This document shows, piece after piece, positions 1 to 4,545 of a stretch of 5,430 bases of DNA. The notes below the pieces were generated by a model. The model saw nothing but the letters and a program-made list of their open reading frames with translations, had not been told where the DNA came from and made no database searches. The position numbers and the translations under genes were made by a program. Position 1 is the stretch's first letter, and every line of letters starts with the position of its first letter. This DNA comes from Candidatus Omnitrophota bacterium (GTDB taxonomy: Bacteria; Omnitrophota; Gorgyraeia; B26-G9): assembly GCA_022013205.1 (NCBI GenBank), contig JAKLQT010000005.1:1-5430 (forward strand). The letters are read 5' to 3'.

Positions 1-241
1 GACATGACGGATTTTCAGTTTCCCCGCGCATCACCAATGCCTTCCAGGTCTTATCGAATTTCCTCTCTTGAAAAATCGTATATTCTTTCGTATGGCAGGT
101 TTTACATTTTTCTATTCCCACATATTCCTTATCTTGGGGGTTCGGAGTTAGTGTGTCTTGTTCCTGGGCATAAATAATGGATGAGCAAAAAAGATAACCT
201 GCAAAAATCACGGTAATTTTAGTAAAAATTTGCTGTTTCAT
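1..241 (-). CDS. Secreted multihaem c-type cytochrome, cytochrome c554-like (N-terminal 80 residues; runs off the left edge)
   Basis: Reading leftwards from ATG at 241, the frame stays open to the window edge. Residues 1-25 look like a Sec signal peptide: basic start MKQQIFTK, a hydrophobic core, and a likely cut after IIYA, before QE. The mature part begins with a tyrosine/glycine segment (EYVGIEKCKTCH) carrying one CXXCH haem-binding motif (CKTCH, about residues 49-53). It continues with a FDKTWKALV stretch and a final NPSC that could open the next CXXCH. This order (YVG..KC..CH, then a short spacer with W, then the second haem) is typical of cytochrome c554/c-prime proteins, which are periplasmic electron carriers. 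The start is fixed by a strong ribosome binding site (GGGAGGAAGA, 243-252) and a consensus promoter just upstream. The number of haems and the redox partner cannot be seen here. The cytochrome call is secure; the subfamily is less so. Confidence 0.85.
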   Translation of the reverse strand, partial: MKQQIFTKITVIFAGYLFCSSIIYAQEQDTLTPNPQDKEYVGIEKCKTCHTKEYTIFQERKFDKTWKALVMRGETENPSC

Positions 242-261
242 GTCTTCCTCCCAATGTCTTA

Positions 262-289
262 ATTATAGTTAAAATACCTTCTTTGTCAA
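262..289 (-). promoter_or_regulatory. Consensus sigma-70 promoter for the cytochrome gene
   Basis: On the - strand TTGACA (284-289) is followed, after a 16-bp spacer, by TATAAT (262-267). Both hexamers match the consensus exactly. Transcription would start near 255, leaving a leader of only about 14 nt that contains the GGGAGG ribosome binding site. The gene is therefore probably strongly, perhaps constitutively, expressed unless an unseen repressor acts here. Confidence 0.8.
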
Positions 290-410
290 GGGCTAATGCG
301 GGTTCATATAAAGCCGCAGATTTCGATTCTGTAAAAAGGCCTACCCGCTAAAACATGCTTATAAAGACAGATAAACGTTGTAAAACGATTAACGTGAAAC
401 TGATATTATT

Positions 411-437
411 AACCACAGAGTTTACAGAGAAACAGAG
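411..437. repeat. CACAGAG-type intergenic repeat within the 242-511 gap
   Basis: Three ACAGAG units at 415, 424 and 432 follow each other at 9- and 8-bp steps after AACC. From general knowledge, similar 'accacagag...cacagag' strings recur between genes in several environmental bacterial phyla; their function is unknown. The rest of the 242-511 gap holds no convincing gene. A loose inverted repeat GCGGGT/ACCCGC (298-303 and 343-348) is visible but has a long loop. Confidence 0.45.
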
Positions 438-466
438 TGAAGAGCGAAACTTCACTTTTTAATATA

Positions 467-495
467 TTGACATCTGCCATATAATATTTTAATAT
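467..495 (+). promoter_or_regulatory. Possible promoter for the small reading frame at 512
   Basis: TTGACA at 467-472 is an exact -35 hexamer. With a 17-bp spacer the -10 would be TAATAT (490-495, 4/6). A perfect TATAAT is also present at 480-485 but lacks a good -35 at the right distance. The surrounding 455-500 stretch is extremely AT-rich, so chance matches are likely. The orientation and distance fit the small frame and its downstream hairpin. Confidence 0.4.
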
Positions 496-511
496 ATTAG
501 TGAGGTGAAAA

Positions 512-601
512 ATGCTGCTAAGAAAAATTAATAAAACCACACAATCTAAAACTAAAAAGAAGCTTTCACGGTATTGCCGTTCAGGAAGAGTGCTCTGGTA
601 G
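512..601 (+). CDS. Hypothetical 29-residue basic peptide
   Basis: The frame starts at ATG 512 and ends at TAG 599-601. An in-frame TGA at 506-508 fixes the start. GAGG at 502-505, six bases before the ATG, is a good ribosome binding site. The peptide has a strongly basic middle (KTTQSKTKKKLSR) and ends in YCRSGRVLW. It has one cysteine and two aromatic residues near the end, and no signal peptide or membrane segment. A promoter-like sequence lies upstream and a terminator-like hairpin begins ten bases after the stop, so this could be an independent small transcript. It is convergent with a radical SAM peptide maturase, so a role as that enzyme's substrate is possible but unproven. The family is not recognised, and it could also be a chance frame or a small RNA. 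Confidence 0.4.
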   Translation: MLLRKINKTTQSKTKKKLSRYCRSGRVLW

Positions 602-611
602 AATGCTTAAT

Positions 612-658
612 AAGAGGTAGGAATATGGGGAAGTTAATATAATTCATTACCTCTTTTT
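612..658 (+). terminator. Rho-independent-type terminator, + strand
   Basis: AAGAGGTAGGAAT (612-624) pairs with ATTCATTACCTCTT (642-655): eight continuous base pairs, a small bulge, then four more. The right arm runs straight into a T tract (654-658). The T tract lies on the + strand side only, so it suits the small frame ending at 601 rather than the maturase gene. The right arm overlaps the last codons of the maturase (stop at 634-636). Confidence 0.5.
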
Positions 659-2199
659 CCTACAGGGTCAAAACCAAAAAGTTCTTCTATCTTATCGGGT
701 ATTTTTTCTGTTAAAATTGAAAGAGCCGCAATGGCCAGTTTTAATTTTTCCTGGAAAAGACGGCAGCTTTGTTTGTGCGGTTTAGCCGCATTCCCATTGA
801 AATAATGGTTCATATTTAAGCAGGAACCGGTACTTCGGCAAAGGCTAAAGAGGAAACAATTTTTACAGAAATTAAATCTTTGGTTTATAGTATTCACAAA
901 TTTTTTATATGCTGCCTTATCTATACCTGATTCGATATTTCCTATCTGGAATTCTTTAATCCCGAGAAAAGATGTGCAAGGGTAGATTTCTCCATTAGAG
1001 GATACGGCAATTTGCCCCTTGGCTGCAGGACACCCTCCGGTTAATTCATAGTTATAATATAATCTTTGCATCAGCTTGAAAAATCTATTGAAGAAGGTTT
1101 TGGCATAATCTAGTTTACCGTTTACGACTTCATCTATATATAAAAAAGCTAATTTTTCATATTCTTTACATAAATTATCATATTGTTCGCGGGTATGAAA
1201 AAATACTGATTCTCTTTGCGGATTGATTTTATGGCACGCGTCTTCGCTTTCAAAAAGCTCGATTCTTTCAAATCCAAGGTTTCGTAAATGATGATATAAC
1301 TCGGACATATCCGCGTAATAAGGTGTTACTGTAGTACGCCCGACAAGCCTTTTGAGTATTTTTTCAGGCATATTTTTTAGATTTGCGGTGATTTTTTCGT
1401 AACTGCCTGTTTTGTCAACAAAGGGCCTGTTTTTATTATGAACTGATGCCGGCCCGTCTATGCTTACGGCAATCTGCACTCCCTGATCAATAAGTTCTTC
1501 TGCCAGAGAGGGAGTTAATAGTGTCCCGTTTGTTGCCAGCAGAAAATGAAACTTTACTCCCCATAACTGTTCGTTTTTTCTGCAATAGGCAACTGCTGCC
1601 CTAAGTGTTTTAAGATTCATAAGCGGTTCACCGCCGTAAAAATCAAGCACAAGATTTTTATCTTCAGTGCATGATTTAACGAGCAGGTCGATAGCTTTAA
1701 GCGCTGTTTTAACCGGCATGTTATTGTTTTTTGTGCTGTTTTCTTTCTGATAAGATTGATCTTGCGCAAAGCAGGTGTTTGTATATTTACCCTGATCGTT
1801 CCAGCAGTATATGCATTTTAAGTTGCATTCAGAAGTGAGGTTAAGGGTTAAGTCTGTAAGATGGCTTTTTGCGTGCTGGCCCTTTTCTATAATGTGTTTT
1901 TTCCAAGGAGAAGGAAAATTCTTTATAATATTACGCGGGATATTGCAGTTTTTGGCGAGCACTATAAGGCCATCTTCATTAAGAAAATTTTTTGAAGCAG
2001 TGATCATTGCCTGCCATTTTTTTAACGCGTTATATGTTTGCGGAGAAATATGATAAAAATCACCGGTTGCCGTTGAAATGGCTATTAAACGGTTTATCTT
2101 TTCGAATAAATAAATAGGCTGAATATTTCTTTTTTTCGGTTTATTATCACAGAGCATAGCTTTAATATTAAACACTATATTGCGGAGAATTTCAACCAT
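634..2199 (-). CDS. Radical SAM/SPASM peptide-modifying enzyme (RiPP or protein maturase type)
   Basis: The 521-residue protein has three parts. Residues ~27-60 (PIYLFEKINRLIAISTATGD, then ISPQTYNAL) resemble the N-terminal recognition segment of thioether-forming and QhpD-type maturases. The radical SAM core holds the [4Fe-4S] motif CNLKCIYC (C125, C129, C132), the SAM-contacting FYGGEPL (187-193), and SIDGP (246-250) followed by the typical N+RPF segment. The C-terminal SPASM region, for auxiliary iron-sulfur clusters, has C390, C408, C445, C448, C454, C460 and C479. Family members cleave SAM to a 5'-deoxyadenosyl radical and modify residues of a peptide or protein; length fits. The ribosome binding site is poor (only GGGA before the ATG at 2199), and a MITE-like insertion lies immediately upstream. 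The substrate is unknown; the only nearby small frame is the 29-residue one. An anSME-type sulfatase activator is less likely, because no sulfatase is seen and the N-terminal segment is extra. Confidence 0.85.
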   Translation of the reverse strand: MVEILRNIVFNIKAMLCDNKPKKRNIQPIYLFEKINRLIAISTATGDFYHISPQTYNALKKWQAMITASKNFLNEDGLIVLAKNCNIPRNIIKNFPSPWKKHIIEKGQHAKSHLTDLTLNLTSECNLKCIYCWNDQGKYTNTCFAQDQSYQKENSTKNNNMPVKTALKAIDLLVKSCTEDKNLVLDFYGGEPLMNLKTLRAAVAYCRKNEQLWGVKFHFLLATNGTLLTPSLAEELIDQGVQIAVSIDGPASVHNKNRPFVDKTGSYEKITANLKNMPEKILKRLVGRTTVTPYYADMSELYHHLRNLGFERIELFESEDACHKINPQRESVFFHTREQYDNLCKEYEKLAFLYIDEVVNGKLDYAKTFFNRFFKLMQRLYYNYELTGGCPAAKGQIAVSSNGEIYPCTSFLGIKEFQIGNIESGIDKAAYKKFVNTINQRFNFCKNCFLFSLCRSTGSCLNMNHYFNGNAAKPHKQSCRLFQEKLKLAIAALSILTEKIPDKIEELFGFDPVGKRGNELY

Positions 2200-2206
2200 T
2201 TTTTAT

Positions 2207-2214
2207 CCCGCATG
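2207..2214. repeat. Left copy of 8-bp target-site duplication
   Basis: CCCGCATG here is repeated exactly at 2449-2456, directly abutting both ends of the inverted-repeat element. It lies 8-15 bases upstream of the maturase start codon. Read on the - strand (CATGCGGG), it supplies the only weak Shine-Dalgarno-like sequence of that gene, so the duplication would have preserved it. Confidence 0.75.
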
Positions 2215-2448
2215 GTAACCGGTGAGTTACGGGGGAAATTTTTACTAATTTAAGACTGTTAACGTAATGCGAAACGCAGTTGGAAAAATCTATTTTGGCT
2301 CATTCTCGGCGGACATCCTGTCCGTCTGCGAGGGAATTTGCTGCTGTTTGACATCCTTGTCACAGCAGCAAATTAAATCCGCCAAAACAGATTTCCCCAA
2401 CTGCTTCGTTTAAAAAACTTAATACCCCCCCCGTAACTCACCCATTAC
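2215..2448. mobile_element. MITE-like non-coding foldback element, 234 bp
   Basis: The ends are inverted repeats: the left end starts GTAACCGGTGAGTTACGGGG, and the right end, read on the other strand, starts GTAATGGGTGAGTTACGGGG (19 of 21 positions match). An 8-bp direct repeat flanks both ends, the mark of transposition. Inside, 2276-2299 and 2381-2404 form a second inverted pair (21/24). Between these are two hairpins: 2305-2332 (CGGACA/TGTCCG) and 2335-2374 (a perfect 13-bp AATTTGCTGCTGT stem plus GACA/TGTC with a TCCT loop). The whole can fold as a multi-branched cruciform. No reading frame of note exists inside, so mobilisation would need a transposase from elsewhere. The family is not recognised. 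Confidence 0.75.
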
Positions 2449-2456
2449 CCCGCATG
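2449..2456. repeat. Right copy of 8-bp target-site duplication
   Basis: CCCGCATG matches 2207-2214 exactly. Removing one copy and the intervening 234 bp would restore a continuous upstream region for the maturase gene. Confidence 0.75.
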
Positions 2457-2466
2457 CTTTGAAAAC

Positions 2467-2528
2467 CCCGGGCTTTGGTTCGAGTATGCTCACCATCCTG
2501 AGCCTGTTGAAGGATAGCCCGGGTGAGC
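2467..2528. repeat. Palindromic intergenic repeat
   Basis: CCCGGGCT (2467-2474) and AGCCCGGG (2516-2523) form an inverted pair. A second pair, GCTCACC/GGTGAGC (2488-2494 and 2522-2528), overlaps it. The middle reads CACCATCCTGAGCCTGTTGA, a string very like the dispersed 'catcctgagcctgtcgaagg' repeat seen between genes in many bacterial genomes. It begins 11 bp past the right target duplication and has no coding potential. The following 2529-2599 stretch is AT-rich and shows nothing further. Confidence 0.55.
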
Positions 2529-2599
2529 TTCATTTGGAAGTATTCAGATTATAAGTGTTGATTGGGCCATATAATTAATTAAGCTTTTTTTTGAACATT

Positions 2600-2663
2600 T
2601 CACTTCTTGCCTTATAGAACGGCAAAAGTGATGAAAATCTTATTTTATTGCGGGCAAAAGTGA
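2600..2663. promoter_or_regulatory. Three-copy motif upstream of the lipid operon promoter (possible operator)
   Basis: GGCAAAAGTGA occurs at 2621-2631 and again at 2653-2663, exactly 32 bp apart, about three DNA turns. An inverted, one-base-longer copy, TCACTTCTTGCC, lies at 2600-2611. The first two sites form a hairpin-capable inverted pair. The last copy ends 21 bp before the -35 hexamer, a usual place for an activator site. The binding protein is unknown. Confidence 0.45.
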
Positions 2664-2684
2664 AAAGATCATAAATAAACAGAC

Positions 2685-2713
2685 TTGACAGGGGAATTAT
2701 TTGCAACTATAAT
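2685..2713 (+). promoter_or_regulatory. Consensus sigma-70 promoter of the fabG-acpP-plsC-reductase operon
   Basis: TTGACA (2685-2690), a 17-bp spacer and TATAAT (2708-2713) match the consensus perfectly in sequence and spacing. Transcription would start near 2720, about 160 nt before the FabG start codon. The four downstream genes are co-directional, with gaps of 30 and 40 nt and then an overlap, so this promoter probably serves all of them. Confidence 0.8.
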
Positions 2714-2719
2714 ATCTAT

Positions 2720-2879
2720 AAGTGGTAATTTAAAATATGGACAGGGCCTCTAAAATTGAGATTGAATGTTTTGTGAGGTTTTTTGTTTCTTTTTAAAACT
2801 CCTCAACTAGATGTCCGGGATGCTGTTTTTTCTCTAAAAGCAGCATTTTAGTTGTAATTTGTTTTCAGAAAGAGGACGA
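2720..2879 (+). promoter_or_regulatory. Long operon leader with two hairpins
   Basis: Two stem-loops are visible: 2775-2804 (GAGG and TTTT pairing with AAAA and CCTC, two-base bulge) and 2820-2846 (ATGCTGTTTTT against AAAAGCAGCAT, eleven pairs including one G-U). The second is followed by only three further Ts, so it would be a weak terminator or a pausing site. A short frame (2737-2796, 19 codons, four Phe near its end) overlaps the first hairpin but has a poor ribosome binding site. No known riboswitch class was recognised. Confidence 0.35.
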
Positions 2880-3623
2880 ATGAAGCTACAGGATAAAATT
2901 GCCGTTATCACAGGCGGTACGCGTGGAATTGGGAAGGCTATTGTAGAGGCCTTTGCCCGAGAGGGAGCTCAAGTCCTTTTTACTTATCTTCAGAATGAAA
3001 CACTTGCCAAAGAAATTGAAATAAACCTCAAAAAAAAACAAGCAGAAGCCAAGGGATTTAAAGTTGACGTTAAAAATTATTCCCAGGTAGATCAATGGAA
3101 AGAAAAAATATTAGATGAGTATGGGAAGGTAGATATACTTATCAATAATGCTGGAATTATCAAGGACAAGGCCCTGGCGATGATGAGTAAAGAGGAATGG
3201 GACGATGTTATTGATACTAATCTGAACGGCCTTTTCCATGTGACGAAGTCTTTTATCGTTACTTTTCTGAAACAAAGACATGGAAATATAATAAATATTA
3301 GTTCACTCAGCGGAATTATAGGCATTCCCCGTCAGACAAATTACTCGGCCTCTAAAGGGGCAATGATATCTTTTAGTAAAGCACTTGCAAAGGAAGTTGC
3401 TCCTTACAATGTCCGGGTTAATGTGGTTGCTCCCGGATTTATCCATACCGATATGACAAAAGATCTAAAAAAAGATTATATTAAGCATGTTATGCCGCAA
3501 ATACCATTGAATAGATTCGGAACTGTGGATGAGGTTGCTAGGGTTGCGCTGTTTCTGGCAACTGAGCAATCGAATTATATCACCGGCCAGGTAGTTCAGG
3601 TTGATGGCGGACTTGGAATGTAA
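2880..3623 (+). CDS. fabG: 3-oxoacyl-[acyl-carrier-protein] reductase (FabG-type SDR)
   Basis: The 247-residue protein is a classical short-chain dehydrogenase of the usual FabG length. It has the cofactor loop TGGTRGIG (11-18), NNAG (89-92), and the catalytic set N114, S142, Y155 and K159 (YSASK). It also has APG.IHTDM (184-192) and the C-terminal GQVVQVDGG. FabG reduces the 3-keto group of ACP-bound acyl chains with NADPH in the cytosol. ATG 2880 is chosen over an upstream in-frame TTG (2859) because AGAGGA (2871-2876) sits just before it and the protein then starts MKLQDKIAVITGG as FabGs do. It is the first gene after the promoter and is followed 30 nt later by an acyl carrier protein gene. 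Since the operon carries its own carrier protein, it may be a pathway-specific paralogue rather than the housekeeping enzyme. The fold and chemistry are certain; the exact substrate is not. Confidence 0.93.
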   Translation: MKLQDKIAVITGGTRGIGKAIVEAFAREGAQVLFTYLQNETLAKEIEINLKKKQAEAKGFKVDVKNYSQVDQWKEKILDEYGKVDILINNAGIIKDKALAMMSKEEWDDVIDTNLNGLFHVTKSFIVTFLKQRHGNIINISSLSGIIGIPRQTNYSASKGAMISFSKALAKEVAPYNVRVNVVAPGFIHTDMTKDLKKDYIKHVMPQIPLNRFGTVDEVARVALFLATEQSNYITGQVVQVDGGLGM

Positions 3624-3653
3624 TATTTAAAATTTGGAAATAGGAGGTTTGAT

Positions 3654-3908
3654 ATGTGTCAGGGAAATGATTTTCAAGCTATAAAAAAAGAAGTAAGAAG
3701 GATGGTGGCGGAAATAGCTGAGACTCCTGAAGAAGACATAAAAGAAGATGATGATTTTGTTGAAGATTTGGGCGTTGACAGCATGATGGCCTTAGAAATT
3801 GTTGCCGGCATAGAGAAGAAATTTAAAATTCGCATTCCGGAAGAGAAAATCATGAGTATCCAGTCGCTTAAAAGTGTGTTTGAGGTGCTGCAGGAAAAGT
3901 TAAAATAA
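3654..3908 (+). CDS. acpP: Acyl carrier protein
   Basis: This is an 84-residue acidic protein with the ACP four-helix pattern and the phosphopantetheine site GVDSMMALEI, whose S43 would carry the 4'-phosphopantetheine arm. Conserved features are the acidic loop EEDIKEDDDFVEDLG and the C-terminal IPEEKIMSIQSLKSVFEVL. AGGAGG at 3642-3647, six bases before the ATG, is an optimal ribosome binding site. Helix II reads DSMMALEI rather than the DSLDTVEL of E. coli-type housekeeping AcpP, and there is a short N-terminal extension (MCQGND). This suggests a dedicated carrier for the neighbouring reductase, acyltransferase and acyl-ACP reductase-like protein, and the gene symbol is given only in the generic sense. 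Confidence 0.93.
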   Translation: MCQGNDFQAIKKEVRRMVAEIAETPEEDIKEDDDFVEDLGVDSMMALEIVAGIEKKFKIRIPEEKIMSIQSLKSVFEVLQEKLK

Positions 3909-3948
3909 GCCAGGGTTTTTAACTAAAACATTAATTCAAAACAGCCTT

Positions 3949-4545
3949 ATGTTATATTGGATTTTTAAATGGATATTTTTTGTCGTATTTAACATTCTCT
4001 ATAAATTGAAAATAGAGGGAATTGAAAATTTACCTGGAAAGACAAATTTTATTTTAGTGGCAAATCATACAAGTTATCTGGATGCATTAATTGTGGGAGC
4101 AGTACTACAGAAGAAGATTTATTGGATAGCCTGGAGGGATTTATACAAAAAGTGGTGGATAAAGTGGTTTATGTTTGCTGCTGAAACTATGCCGGAAGGC
4201 AGTTCTTCAGAAAGGGCTATCTATTTTTTGATGCGGAATAAGAATGTAGGTTTGTTTCCGGAAGGGACACGTTCCCACGATGGCAATCTGAGAGAATTTA
4301 AAAGCGGTGCCGCGCTTTTAGCTCTAAAAACCGGCAGGCCTATTGTGCCATGCGCTATTTTAGGGGCGTATGAGGCATTCCCCAGGGGGGCAAAGTTTCC
4401 AAGGTTTTTCTTACCGTTAAAAATAAAATTAGGCGAGCCAATCTATCTTTTAAAGAGATTTGAAAATATTATTGACGATATCGATTTGCAGGAAGGTACT
4501 ATTAAAACAAAAAAGAGAGTAGAGGAAATGATAAATGCCAGGTGA
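3949..4545 (+). CDS. PlsC-type 1-acylglycerol-3-phosphate O-acyltransferase
   Basis: The 198-residue protein belongs to the LPLAT/PlsC family, at the short end of its usual range. A hydrophobic N-terminal segment (residues 2-18) would anchor it to the inner face of the membrane. Block I is the catalytic NHTSYLD (H40, D45), block III is FPEGTRS (103-109), which binds the glycerol phosphate, and block IV is RPIVPCAI (130-137). Such enzymes move an acyl chain from ACP or CoA to the sn-2 position of lysophosphatidate; some use other acceptors. The ATG has no clear Shine-Dalgarno, so translation may be coupled to the carrier gene 40 nt upstream. The end overlaps the next gene by 11 nt. The neighbouring dedicated ACP is a likely acyl donor. 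Whether it makes ordinary phosphatidate or acylates a special acceptor cannot be told from sequence. Confidence 0.88.
   Translation: MLYWIFKWIFFVVFNILYKLKIEGIENLPGKTNFILVANHTSYLDALIVGAVLQKKIYWIAWRDLYKKWWIKWFMFAAETMPEGSSSERAIYFLMRNKNVGLFPEGTRSHDGNLREFKSGAALLALKTGRPIVPCAILGAYEAFPRGAKFPRFFLPLKIKLGEPIYLLKRFENIIDDIDLQEGTIKTKKRVEEMINAR

Noticed and set aside
411..437. CRISPR-like array
   Set aside because: The units are 6 bp with 2-3 bp between them; there are no spacers or long direct repeats.
410..481. 23-codon frame on the - strand from ATG at 481
   Set aside because: It has no ribosome binding site and is made largely of the CACAGAG repeat.
1811..2053. 80-codon open frame on the + strand
   Set aside because: It lies wholly antisense within the radical SAM gene, whose motifs and length are clear; no ribosome binding site or recognisable domain.
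2438..2533. 31-codon frame on the - strand upstream of the maturase, as a possible precursor peptide
   Set aside because: It runs through the palindromic repeat and the end of the foldback element, has no ribosome binding site and no Cys.
2859..2879. Upstream TTG start adding seven residues to FabG
   Set aside because: The added residues span the Shine-Dalgarno of the ATG at 2880, and FabG proteins normally begin at that ATG.
2886..3325. Two open frames on the - strand (69 and 77 codons)
   Set aside because: Both are shadows of the FabG gene, which has complete catalytic motifs on the other strand.
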